A DNA stretch of 64,000 bases from Rhabditoides inermis. Lineage: Eukaryota > Nematoda > Chromadorea > Rhabditida > Rhabditidae. The stretch covers positions 1 through 64,000 of the forward strand of contig CAWZYM010000184.1 of assembly GCA_963966185.1 (NCBI GenBank). Direction: 5' to 3'. The translations under genes and the position numbers were made by a program. Positions 26,895 to 40,800 of the stretch are shown here, piece by piece. The first letter of the stretch is position 1, and each line of letters opens with the position of its first letter. Under the pieces are notes generated by a model that was given only the letters and a program-made list of their open reading frames with translations, was not told the DNA's origin and did not search any database.

Positions 26895-28715
26895 ATGCCG
26901 ATATATGCCGGTCAGACTGCGGTTATGCAACGATGTTTGAAGTCGGTTGATAGTAGTGTTGTTTTAGACCATTTCGCCCGTTTCGAGGACGTGCCCTCGG
27001 GAAACGAATGTTTGCAAATAACAATCAACCCCACATTTTTTTACTCTCAGAATAAAAAAAATGCCGACATATGCCGGTCAGACTGCGGTTATCCAACGAT
27101 GTTTGAAGTCGGTTGATAGTAGTGTTGTTTTAGACCATTTCGCCCGTTTCGAGGACGTGCCCTCGGGAAACGAATGTTTGCAAATAACAATCAACCCCAC
27201 ATTTTTTTACTCTCAGAATAATCAAAATGCCGACATATGCCGGTCAGACTGCGGTTATCCAACGATGTTTGAAGTCGGTTGACAGTATGGTTGTTTTAGA
27301 CCATGTCGCGCGTTTCGAGGACGTGCCATCGGGAACCGAATTTTGCAAATAACAATCAACCCCACATTTTTTCACTCTCAGAACAATCAAAATGCCGACA
27401 TATGCCGGTCAGACTGCGGTTATCCAACGATGTTTGAAGTCGGTTGACAGTAGGGTTGTTTTAGGCCATTTCGCGCGTTCTGAGGACGTGCCCTAGAGAA
27501 CCACTGAATGCAAAGAACTATCAACCACACTTTTCATCACTTTTAGAATAATCAAAATGCCGCTCTATGCCGGTCAGACTGCGGTTATGCAACGATGTTT
27601 GAAGTAGGTTGACAGTAGTGTTGTTTTAGACCATTTCGCCCGTTTTGAGGACGTGCCCTCGGGAACCGAATGTTTGCAAATAACAATCAACCCCACATTA
27701 TTTTACTTACAGAATGAACAAAATGCCGACATATGCCGGTCAGACTGCGGTTATCCAACGATGTTTGAAGTCGGTTGACAGTAGGGTTGTTTTAGGCCAT
27801 TTCGCGCGTTCTGAGGACGTGCCCTAGAGAACCAACTGAATGCAAAGAACTTTCAACTACACTATTCATTACTTCAGAAAAATCAAAATGCCGACATATG
27901 CCGGTCAGACTGCGGTTATCCAACGATGTTTGAAGTCGGTTGATAGTAGTGTTGTTTTAGGCCATTTCGCGGGTTTTGAGGACGTGCCGTAGAGAACCAA
28001 CAGGATCCAAAGAACAATCAACCACACTATTCATTACTTCAGAAAAATCAAAATGCCGATATATGCCGGTCAGACTGCGGTTATGCAACGATGTTTGAAG
28101 TCGGTTGATAGTAGTGTTGTTTTAGACCATTCCGCCCGTTTCGAGGACGTGCCCTCGGGAAACGAATGTTTGCAAATAACAATCAACCCCACTATATTTT
28201 ACTCTCAAAATAAACAAAATGCCGACATATGCCGGTCAGACTGCGGTTATCCAACGATGTTAGAAGTCGGTTGACAGTATGGTTGTTTTAGACCATGTCG
28301 CGCGTTTCGAGGACGTGCCATCGGGAACCGAATTTTGCAAATAACAATCAACCCCACATTATTTTACTCTCAGAAAGAAAAAAAATGCCGACTTATGCCG
28401 GTCAGACTGCGGTTATCCAACGATGTTTGAAGTCGGTTGATAGTAGTGTTGTTTTAGACCATTTCGCCCGTTTCGAGGACGTGCTCTCGGGAACCGAATG
28501 TTTGCAAAAAACAATCAACCCCACATTTTTTTACTCTCAGAATAATCAAAATGCCGACATATGCCGGTCAGACTGCGGTTATCCAACGATGTTTGAAGTC
28601 GGTTGATAGTAGTGTTGTTTTAGGCCATTTCGCGGGTTTTGAGGACGTGCCGTAGAGAACCAACAGGATCCAAAGAACAATCAACCACACTATTCATTAC
28701 TTCAGAAAAATCAAA

Positions 28716-31700
28716 ATGCCGATATATGCCGGTCAGACTGCGGTTATGCAAGGATGTTTGAAGTCGGTTGATAGTAGTGTTGTTTTAGACCATTTCGCCC
28801 GTTTCGAGGACGTGCCCTCGGGAAACGAATGTTTGCAAATAACAATCAACCCCACTATATTTTACTCTCAGAATAAACAAAATGCCGACATATGCCGGTC
28901 AGACTGCGGTTATCCAACGATGTTAGAAGTCGGTTGACAGTAGGGTTGTTTTAGGCCATTTCGCGCGTTCTGAGGACGTGCCCTAGAGAACCAACTGAAT
29001 GCAAAGAACTATCAACTACACTATTCATTACTTCAGAAAAATCAAAATGCCGACATATGCCGGTCAGACTGCGGTTATCCAACGATGTTTGAAGTCGGTT
29101 GATAGTAGTGTTGTTTTAGACCATTTCGCCCGTTTCGAGGACGTGCTCTCGGGAACCGAGTGTTTGCAAATAACAATCAACCCCACAATTTTTTCACTCT
29201 CAGAATAATCAAAATGCCGACATATGCCGGTCAGACTGCGGTTATCCAACGATGTTAGAAGTCGGTTGACAGTAGGGTTGTTTTAGGCCATTTCGCGCGT
29301 TCTGAGGACGTGCCCTAGAGTACCAACTGAATGCAAAGAACTATCAACTACACTATTCATTACTTCAGAAAAATCAAAATGCCGACATATGCCGGTCAGA
29401 CTGCGGTTATCCAACGATGTTTGAAGTCGGTTGACAGTAGTGTTGTTTTAGGCCATTTCGCGGGTTTTTAGGACGTGCCGTAGAGAACCAACTGAATTCA
29501 AAGAACAATCAACTACACTATTCATTACTTCAGAAAAATCAAAGTGCCGATATATGCCGGTCAGACTGCGGTTATGCAACGATGTTTGAAGTCGGTTGAT
29601 AGTAGTGTTGTTTTAGACCATTTCGCCCGTTTCGAGGACGTGCCCTCGGGAAACGAATGTTTGCAAATAACAATCAACCCCACTATATTTTACTCTCAAA
29701 ATAAACAAAATGCCGACATATGCCGGTCAGACTGCGGTTATCCAACGATGTTAGAAGTCGGTTGGCAGTAGGGTTGTTTTAGGCCATTTCGCGCGTTCTG
29801 AGGACGTGCCCTAGAGAACCAACTGAATGCAAAGAACTATCAACTACACTATTCATTACTTCAGAAAAATCAAAATGCCGACATATGCCGGTCAGACTGC
29901 GGTTATCCAACGATGTTTGAAGTCGGTTGATAGTAGTGTTGTTTTAGACCATTTCGCCCGTTTCGAGGACGTGCTCTCGGGAACCGAATGTTTGCAAAAA
30001 ACAATCAACCCCACATTTTTTTACTCTCAGAATAATCAAAATGCCGACATATGCCGGTCAGACTGCGGTTATCCAACGATGTTTGAAGTCGGTTGACAGT
30101 AGGGTTGTTTTAGACCATGTCGCGCGTTTCGAGGACGTGCCATCGGGAACCAACTGAATGCAAAGAACTATCAACTACACTATTCAATACTTTAGAAAAA
30201 TCAAACTGCCGACATATGCCGGTCAGACTGCGGTTATCCAACGATGTTTGAAGTCGGTTGATAGTAGTGTTGTTTTAGACCATTTCGCCCGTTTCGAGGA
30301 CGTGCTCTCGGGAACCGAATGTTTGCAAATAACAATCAACCCCACATTTTTTTACTCTCAGAATAATCAAAATGCCGACATATGCCGGTCAGACTGCGGT
30401 TATCCAACGATGTTTGAAGTCGGTTGACAGTATGGTTGTTTTAGACCATGTCGCGCGTTTCGAGGACGTGCCATCGGGAACCGAATTTTGCAAATAACAA
30501 TCAACCCCACATTATTTTACTCTCAGAAAGAAAAAAATGCCGACTTATGCCGGTCAGACTGCGGTTATCCAACGATGTTTGAAGTCGGTTGATAGTAGTG
30601 TTGTTTTAGACCATTTCGCCCGTTTCGAGGACGTGCTCTCGGGAACCGAATGTTTGCAAATAACAATCAACCCCACATTTTTTCACTCTCAGAACAATCA
30701 AAATGCCGACATATGCCGGTCAGACTGCGGTTATCCAACGATGTTTGAAGTCGGTTGACAGTAGGGTTGTTTTAGGCCATTTCGCGCGTTCTGAGGACGT
30801 GCCCTAGAGAACCACTGAATGCAAAGAACTATCAACCACACTTTTCATCACTTTTAGAATAATCAAAATGCCGCTCTATGCCGGACAGACTGCGGTTATC
30901 CAACGATGTTTGAAGTCGGTTGACAGTAGTGTTGTTTTAGACCATTTCGCCCGTTTTGAGGACGTGCCCTCGGGAACCGAATGTTTGCAAATAACAATCA
31001 ACCCCACATTATTTTACTTACAGAATGAACAAAATGCCGACATATGCCGGTCAGACTGCGGTTATCCAACGATGTTTGAAGTCGGTTGACAGTAGGGTTG
31101 TTTTAGGCCATTTCGCGCGTTCTGAGGACGTGCCCTAGAGAACCAACTGAATGCAAAGAACTTTCAACTACACTAATCATTACTTCAGAAAAATCAAAAT
31201 GCCGACATATGCCGGTCAGACTGCGGTTATCCAACGATGTTTGAAGTCGGTTGATAGTAGTGTTGTTTTAGACCATTTCGCCCGTTTCGAGGACGTGCTC
31301 TCGGGAACCGAATGTTTGCAAAAAACAATCAACCCCACATTTTTTTACTCTCAGAATAATCAAAATGCCGACATATGCCGGTCAGACTGCGGTTATCCAA
31401 CGATGTTTGAAGTCGGTTGATAGTAGTGTTGTTTTAGGCCATTTCGCGGGTTTTGAGGACGTGCCGTAGAGAACCAACAGGATCCAAAGAACAATCAACC
31501 ACACTATTCATTACTTCAGAAAAATCAAAATGCCGATATATGCCGGTCAGACTGCGGTTATGCAACGATGTTTGAAGTCGGTTGATAGTAGTGTTGTTTT
31601 AGACCATTTCGCCCGTTTCGAGGACGTGCCCTCGGGAAACGAATGTTTGCAAATAACAATCAACCCCACTATATTTTACTCTCAAAATAAACAAAATGCC

Positions 31701-33736
31701 GACATATGCCGGTCAGACTGCGGTTATCCAACGATGTTAGAAGTCGGTTGACAGTAGGGTTGTTTTAGGCCATTTCGCGCGTTCTGAGGACGTGCCCTAG
31801 AGAACCAACTGAATGCAAAGAACTTTCAACTACACTATTCATTACTTCAGAAAAATCAAAATGCCGACATATGCCGGTCAGACTGCGGTTATCCAACGAT
31901 GTTTGAAGTCGGTTGATAGTAGTGTTGTTTTAGACCATTTCGCCCGTTTCGAGGACGTGCTCTCGGGAACCGAATGTTTGCAAAAAACAATCAACCCCAC
32001 ATTTTTTTACTCTCAGAATAATCAAAATGCCGACATATGCCGGTCAGACTGCGGTTATCCAACGATGTTTGAAGTCGGTTGACAGTAGGGTTGTTTTAGA
32101 CCATGTCGCGCGTTTCGAGGACGTGCCATCGGGAACCAACTGAATGCAAAGAACTATCAACTACACTATTCAATACTTTAGAAAAATCAAACTGCCGACA
32201 TATGCCGGTCAGACTGCGGTTATCCAACGATGTTTGAAGTCGGTTGATAGTAGTGTTGTTTTAGACCATTTCGCCCGTTTCGAGGACGTGCTCTCGGGAA
32301 CCGAATGTTTGCAAATAACAATCAACCCCACATTTTTTTACTCTCAGAATAATCAAAATGCCGACATATGCCGGTCAGACTGCGGTTATCCAACGATGTT
32401 TGAAGTCGGTTGACAGTATGGTTGTTTTAGACCATGTCGCGCGTTTCGAGGACGTGCCATCGGGAACCGAATTTTGCAAATAACAATCAACCCCACATTA
32501 TTTTACTCTCAGAAAGAAAAAAATGCCGACTTATGCCGGTCAGACTGCGGTTATCCAACGATGTTTGAAGTCGGTTGATAGTAGTGTTGTTTTAGACCAT
32601 TTCGCCCGTTTCGAGGACGTGCTCTCGGGAACCGAATGTTTGCAAATAACAATCAACCCCACATTTTTTCACTCTCAGAACAATCAAAATGCCGACATAT
32701 GCCGGTCAGACTGCGGTTATCCAACGATGTTTGAAGTCGGTTGACAGTAGGGTTGTTTTAGGCCATTTCGCGCGTTCTGAGGACGTGCCCTAGAGAACCA
32801 CTGAATGCAAAGAACTATCAACCACACTTTTCATCACTTTTAGAATAATCAAAATGCCGCTCTATGCCGGACAGACTGCGGTTATCCAACGATGTTTGAA
32901 GTCGGTTGACAGTAGTGTTGTTTTAGACCATTTCGCCCGTTTTGAGGACGTGCCCTCGGGAACCGAATGTTTGCAAATAACAATCAACCCCACATTATTT
33001 TACTTACAGAATGAACAAAATGCCGACATATGCCGGTCAGACTGCGGTTATCCAACGATGTTTGAAGTCGGTTGACAGTAGGGTTGTTTTAGGCCATTTC
33101 GCGCGTTCTGAGGACGTGCCCTAGAGAACCAACTGAATGCAAAGAACTTTCAACTACACTAATCATTACTTCAGAAAAATCAAAATGCCGACATATGCCG
33201 GTCAGACTGCGGTTATCCAACGATGTTTGAAGTCGGTTGATAGTAGTGTTGTTTTAGACCATTTCGCCCGTTTCGAGGACGTGCTCTCGGGAACCGAATG
33301 TTTGCAAAAAACAATCAACCCCACATTTTTTTACTCTCAGAATAATCAAAATGCCGACATATGCCGGTCAGACTGCGGTTATCCAACGATGTTTGAAGTC
33401 GGTTGATAGTAGTGTTGTTTTAGGCCATTTCGCGGGTTTTGAGGACGTGCCGTAGAGAACCAACAGGATCCAAAGAACAATCAACCACACTATTCATTAC
33501 TTCAGAAAAATCAAAATGCCGATATATGCCGGTCAGACTGCGGTTATGCAACGATGTTTGAAGTCGGTTGATAGTAGTGTTGTTTTAGACCATTTCGCCC
33601 GTTTCGAGGACGTGCCCTCGGGAAACGAATGTTTGCAAATAACAATCAACCCCACTATATTTTACTCTCAAAATAAACAAAATGCCGACATATGCCGGTC
33701 AGACTGCGGTTATCCAACGATGTTAGAAGTCGGTTG
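28716..33736 (+). repeat. Third copy of the block, about 8.1-8.3 kb from copy 2
   Basis: From 28,716 the sequence follows 20,603 onward at 8,113 bp (49 monomers), including the GTTGGCAG variant. Near 32,400 one extra monomer raises the offset to 8,277-8,278 bp (50 monomers). It includes 0.8 kb of left-type monomers (28,716-29,543). With the two earlier copies this defines an approximately 8-kb super-repeat across 12-37 kb. Confidence 0.87.
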
Positions 33737-34676
33737 ACAGTAGGGTTGTTTTAGGCCATTTCGCGCGTTCTGAGGACGTGCCCTAGAGAACCAACTGAAT
33801 GCAAAGAACTTTCAACTACACTATTCATTACTTCAGAAAAATCAAAATGCCGACATATGCCGGTCAGACTGCGGTTATCCAACGATGTTTGAAGTCGGTT
33901 GATAGTAGTGTTGTTTTAGACCATTTCGCCCGTTTCGAGGACGTGCTCTCGGGAACCGAATGTTTGCAAAAAAAACAATCAACCCCACATTTTTTTAATC
34001 TCAGAATAATCAAAATGCCGACAAATGCCGGTCAGACTGCGGTTATCCAACGATGTTTGAAGTCGGTTGACAGTAGGGTTGTTTTAGACCATGTCGCGCG
34101 TTTCGAGGACGTACCATCGGGAACCAACTGAATGCAAAGAACTATCAACTACACTATTCAATACTTCAGAAAAATCAAACTGCCGACATATGCCGGTCAG
34201 ACTGCGGTTATCCAACGATGTTTGAAGTCGGTTGATAGTAGTGTTGTTTTAGACCATTTCGCCCGTTTCGAGGACGTGCTCTCGGGAACCGAATGTTTGC
34301 AAATAACAATCAACCCCACATTTTTTTACTCTCAGAATAATCAAAATGCCGACATATGCCGGTCAGACTGCGGTTATCCAACGATGTTTGAAGTCGGTTG
34401 ATAGTAGTGTTGTTTTAGACCATTTCGCCCGTTTCGAGGACGTGCTCTCGGGAACCGAATGTTTGCAAATAACAATCAACCCCACATTTTTTCACTCTCA
34501 GAACAATCAAAATGCCGACATATGCCGGTCAGACTGCGGTTATCCAACGATGTTTGAAGTCGGTTGACAGTAGGGTTGTTTTAGGCCATTTCGCGCGTTC
34601 TGAGGACGTGCCCTAGAGAACCACTGAATGCAAAGAACTATCAACCACACTTTTCATCACTTTTAGAATAATCAAA

Positions 34677-37326
34677 ATGCCGCTCTATGCCGGTCAGACT
34701 GCGGTTATCCAACGATGTTTGAAGTCGGTTGACAGTAGTGTTGTTTTAGACCATTTCGCCCGTTTTGAGGACGTGCCCTCGGGAACCGAATGTTTGCAAA
34801 TAACAATCAACCCCACATTATTTTACTTACAGAATGAACAAAATGCCGACATATGCCGGTCAGACTGCGGTTATCCAACGATGTTTGAAGTCGGTTGACA
34901 GTAGGGTTGTTGTAGGCCATTTCGCGCGTTCTGAGGACGTGCCCTAGAGAACCAACTGAATGCAAAGAACTTTCAACTACACTAATCATTACTTCAGAAA
35001 AATCAAAATGCCGACATATGCCGGTCAGACTGCGGTTATCCAACGATGTTTGAAGTCGGTTGATAGTAGTGTTGTTTTAGGCCATTTCGCGGGTTTTGAG
35101 GACGTGCCGTAAAGAACCAACAGGATCCAAAGAACAATCAACCACACTATTCATTACTACAGAAAAATCAAAATGCCGATATATGCCGGTCAGACTGCGG
35201 TTATGCAACGATGTTTGAAGTCGGTTGATAGTAGTGTTGTTTTAGACCATTTCGCCCGTTTCGAGGACGTGCCCTCGGGAAACGAATGTTTGCAAATAAC
35301 AATCAACCCCACATTTTTTTACTCTCAGAATAAAAAAAATGCCGACATATGCCGGTCAGACTGCGGTTATCCAACGATGTTTGAAGTCGGTTGATAGTAG
35401 TGTTGTTTTAGACCATTTCGCCCGTTTCGAGGACGTGCCCTCGGGAAACGAATGTTTGCAAATAACAATCAACCCCACATTTTTTTACTCTCAAAATAAA
35501 AAAAATGCCGACATATGCCGGTCAGACTGCGGTTATCCAACGATGTTTGAAGTCGGTTGATAGTAGTGTTGTTTTAGACCATTTCGCCCGTTTCGAGGAC
35601 GTGCCCTCGGGAAACGAATGTTTGCAAATAACAATCAACCCCACATTTTTTTACTCTCAGAATAATCAAAATGCCGACATATGCCGGTCAGACTGCGGTT
35701 ATCCAACGATGTTTGAAGTCGGTTGATAGTAGTGTTGTTTTAGACCATTTCGCCCGTTTCGAGGACGTGCTCTCGGGAACCGAATGTTTGCAAATAACAA
35801 TCAACCCCACATTTTTTCACTCTCAGAACAATCAAAATGCCGACATATGCCGGTCAGACTGCGGTTATCCAACGATGTTTGAAGTCGGTTGACAGTAGGG
35901 TTGTTTTAGGCCATTTCGCGCGTTCTGAGGACGTGCCCTAGAGAACCACTGAATGCAAAGAACTATCAACCACACTTTTCATCACTTTTAGAATAATCAA
36001 AATGCCGCTCTATGCCGGTCAGACTGCGGTTATCCAACGATGTTTGAAGTCGGTTGACAGTAGTGTTGTTTTAGACCATTTCGCCCGTTTTGAGGACGTG
36101 CCCTCGGGAACCGAATGTTTGCAAATAACAATCAACCCCACATTATTTTACTTACAGAATGAACAAAATGCCGACATATGCCGGTCAGACTGCGGTTATC
36201 CAACGATGTTTGAAGTCGGTTGACAGTAGGGTTGTTGTAGGCCATTTCGCGCGTTCTGAGGACGTGCCCTAGAGAACCAACTGAATGCAAAGAACTTTCA
36301 ACTACACTAATCATTACTTCAGAAAAATCAAAATGCCGACATATGCCGGTCAGACTGCGGTTATCCAACGATGTTTGAAGTCGGTTGATAGTAGTGTTGT
36401 TTTAGGCCATTTCGCGGGTTTTGAGGACGTGCCGTAGAGAACCAACAGGATCCAAAGAACAATCAACCACACTATTCATTACTTCAGAAAAATCAAAATG
36501 CCGATATATGCCGGTCAGACTGCGGTTATGCAACGATGTTTGAAGTCGGTTGATAGTAGTGTTGTTTTAGACCATTTCGCCCGTTTCGAGGACGTGCCCT
36601 CGGGAAACGAATGTTTGCAAATAACAATCAACCCCACATTTTTTTACTCTCAGAATAAAAAAAATGCCGACATATGCCGGTCAGACTGCGGTTATCCAAC
36701 GATGTTTGAAGTCGGTTGATAGTAGTGTTGTTTTAGACCATTTCGCCCGTTTCGAGGACGTGCCCTCGGGAAACGAATGTTTGCAAATAACAATCAACCC
36801 CACATTTTTTTACTCTCAGAATAATCAAAATGCCGACATATGCCGGTCAGACTGCGGTTATCCAACGATGTTTGAAGTCGGTTGACAGTATGGTTGTTTT
36901 AGACCATGTCGTGCGTTTCGAGGACGTGCCATCGGGAACCGAATTTTGCAAATAACAATCAACCCCACATTATTTTACTCTCAGAAAGAAAAAAATGCCG
37001 ACTTATGCCGGTCAGACTGCGGTTATCCAACGATGTTTGAAGTCGGTTGATAGTAGTGTTGTTTTAGACCATTTCGCCCGTTTCGAGGACGTGCTCTCGG
37101 GAACCGAATGTTTGCAAATAACAATCAACCCCACATTTTTTCACTCTCAGAACAATCAAAATGCCGACATATGCCGGTCAGACTGCGGTTATCCAACGAT
37201 GTTTGAAGTCGGTTGACAGTAGGGTTGTTTTAGGCCATTTCGCGCGTTCTGAGGACGTGCCCTAGAGAACCACTGAATGCAAAGAACTATCAACCACACT
37301 TTTCATCACTTTTAGAATAATCAAAA
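34677..37326 (+). repeat. Tandem duplication of a 1,325-bp unit (8 monomers)
   Basis: Landmarks at 34677, 35173, 35339 and the GTTGTTGTAGG marker at 34,910 recur at 36002, 36498, 36664 and 36,234. The offset is 1,325 bp. Copy 1 has private changes (CCGTAAAGAACC at 35,107 and ATTACTACAG at 35,153) absent from copy 2. It also has two adjacent B monomers with AATAAAAAAAATG linkers. Confidence 0.85.
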
Positions 37327-37819
37327 TGCCGCTCTATGCCGGTCAGACTGCGGTTATGCAACGATGTTTGAAGTAGGTTGACAGTAGTGTTGTTTTAGAC
37401 CATTTCGCCCGTTTTGAGGACGTGCCCTCGGGAACCGAATGTTTGCAAAACAATCAACCCCACATTATTTTACTTACAGAATGAACAAAATGCCGACATA
37501 TGCCGGTCAGACTGCGGTTATCCAACGATGTTTGAAGTCGGTTGACAGTAGGGTTGTTTTAGGCCATTTCGCGCGTTCTGAGGACGTGCCCTAGAGAACC
37601 AACTGAATGCAAAGAACTTTCAACTACACTATTCATTACTTCAGAAAAATCAAAATGCCGACATATGCCGGTCAGACTGCGGTTATCCAACGATGTTTGA
37701 AGTCGGTTGATAGTAGTGTTGTTTTAGGCCATTTCGCGGGTTTTGAGGACGTGCCGTAGAGAACCAACAGGATCCAAAGAACAATCAACCACACTATTCA
37801 TTACTTCAGAAAAATCAAA

Positions 37820-40800
37820 ATGCCGATATATGCCGGTCAGACTGCGGTTATGCAACGATGTTTGAAGTCGGTTGATAGTAGTGTTGTTTTAGACCATTTC
37901 GCCCGTTTCGAGGACGTGCCCTCGGGAAACGAATGTTTGCAAATAACAATCAACCCCACTATATTTTACTCTCAAAATAAACAAAATGCCGACATATGCC
38001 GGTCAGACTGCGGTTATCCAACGATGTTAGAAGTCGGTTGACAGTATGGTTGTTTTAGACCATGTCGCGCGTTTCGAGGACGTGCCATCGGGAACCGAAT
38101 TTTGCAAATAACAATCAACCCCACATTATTTTACTCTCAGAAAGAAAAAAATGCCGACTTATGCCGGTCAGACTGCGGTTATCCAACGATGTTTGAAGTC
38201 GGTTGATAGTAGTGTTGTTTTAGACCATTTCGCCCGTTTCGAGGACGTGCTCTCGGGAACCGAATGTTTGCAAAAAACAATCAACCCCACATTTTTTTAC
38301 TCTCAGAATAATCAAAATGCCGACATATGCCGGTCAGACTGCGGTTATCCAACGATGTTTGAAGTCGGTTGATAGTAGTGTTGTTTTAGGCCATTTCGCG
38401 GGTTTTGAGGACGTGCCGTAGAGAACCAACAGGATCCAAAGAACAATCAACCACACTATTCATTACTTCAGAAAAATCAAAATGCCGATATATGCCGGTC
38501 AGACTGCGGTTATGCAACGATGTTTGAAGTCGGTTGATAGTAGTGTTGTTTTAGACCATTTCGCCCGTTTCGAGGACGTGCCCTCGGGAAACGAATGTTT
38601 GCAAATAACAATCAACCCCACTATATTTTACTCTCAAAATAAACAAAATGCCGACATATGCCGGTCAGACTGCGGTTATCCAACGATGTTAGAAGTCGGT
38701 TGACAGTAGGGTTGTTTTAGGCCATTTCGCGCGTTCTGAGGACGTGCCCTAGAGAACCAACTGAATGCAAAGAACTTTCAACTACACTATTCATTACTTC
38801 AGAAAAATCAAAATGCCGACATATGCCGGTCAGACTGCGGTTATCCAACGATGTTTGAAGTCGGTTGATAGTAGTGTTGTTTTAGACCATTTCGCCCGTT
38901 TCGAGGACGTGCTCTCGGGAACCGAATGTTTGCAAAAAAACAATCAACCCCACATTTTTTTACTCTCAGAATAATCAAAATGCCGACATATGCCGGTCAG
39001 ACTGCGGTTATCCAACGATGTTTGAAGTCGGTTGACAGTAGGGTTGTTTTAGACCATGTCGCGCGTTTCGAGGACGTACCATCGGGAACCAACTGAATGC
39101 AAAGAACTATCAACTACACTATTCAATACTTCAGAAAAATCAAAATGCCGACATATGCCGGTCAGACTGCGGTTATCCAACGATGTTTGAAGTCGGTTGA
39201 TAGTAGTGTTGTTTTAGACCATTTCGCCCGTTTCGAGGACGTGCTCTCGGGAACCGAATGTTTGCAAATAACAATCAACCCCACATTTTTTTACTCTCAG
39301 AATAATCAAAATGCCGACATATGCCGGTCAGACTGCGGTTATCCAACGATGTTTGAAGTCGGTTGATAGTAGTGTTGTTTTAGACCATTTCGCCCGTTTC
39401 GAGGACGTGCTCTCGGGAACCGAATGTTTGCAAATAACAATCAACCCCACATTTTTTCACTCTCAGAACAATCAAAATGCCGACATATGCCGGTCAGACT
39501 GCGGTTATCCAACGATGTTTGAAATCGGTTGACAGTAGGGTTGTTTTAGGCCATTTCGCGCGTTCTGAGGACGTGCCCTAGAGAACCACTGAATGCAAAG
39601 AACTATCAACCACACTTTTCATCACTTTTAGAATAATCAAAATGCCGCTCTATGCCGGACAGACTGCGGTTATCCAACGATGTTTGAAGTCGGTTGACAG
39701 TAGTGTTGTTTTAGACCATTTCGCCCGTTTTGAGGACGTGCCCTCGGGAACCGAATGTTTGCAAATAACAATCAACCCCACATTATTTTTATTACAGAAT
39801 GAACAAAATGCCGACATATGCCGGTCAGACTGCGGTTATCCAACGATGTTTGAAGTCGGTTGACAGTAGGGTTGTTTTAGGCCATTTCGCGCGTTCTGAG
39901 GACGTGCCCTAGAGAACCAACTGAATGCAAAGAACTTTCAACTACACTAATCATTACTTCAGAAAAATCAAAATGCCGACATATGCCGGTCAGACTGCGG
40001 TTATCCAACGATGTTTGAAGTCGGTTGATAGTAGTGTTGTTTTAGACCATTTCGCCCGTTTCGAGGACGTGCTCTCGGGAACCGAATGTTTGCAAAAAAC
40101 AATCAACCCCACATTTTTTTACTCTCAGAATAATCAAAATGCCGACATATGCCGGTCAGACTGCGGTTATCCAACGATGTTTGAAGTCGGTTGATAGTAG
40201 TGTTGTTTTAGGCCATTTCGCGGGTTTTGAGGACGTGCCGTAGAGAACCAACAGGATCCAAAGAACAATCAACCACACTATTCATTACTTCAGAAAAATC
40301 AAAATGCCGATATATGCCGGTCAGACTGCGGTTATGCAACGATGTTTGAAGTCGGTTGATAGTAGTGTTGTTTTAGACCATTTCGCCCGTTTCGAGGACG
40401 TGCCCTCGGGAAACGAATGTTTGCAAATAACAATCAACCCCACTATATTTTACTCTCAAAATAAACAAAATGCCGACATATGCCGGTCAGACTGCGGTTA
40501 TCCAACGATGTTAGAAGTCGGTTGACAGTAGGGTTGTTTTAGGCCATTTCGCGCGTTCTGAGGACGTGCCCTAGAGAACCAACTGAATGCAAAGAACTTT
40601 CAACTACACTATTCATTACTTCAGAAAAATCAAAATGCCGACATATGCCGGTCAGACTGCGGTTATCCAACGATGTTTGAAGTCGGTTGATAGTAGTGTT
40701 GTTTTAGACCATTTCGCCCGTTTCGAGGACGTGCTCTCGGGAACCGAATGTTTGCAAAAAAACAATCAACCCCACATTTTTTTACTCTCAGAATAATCAA

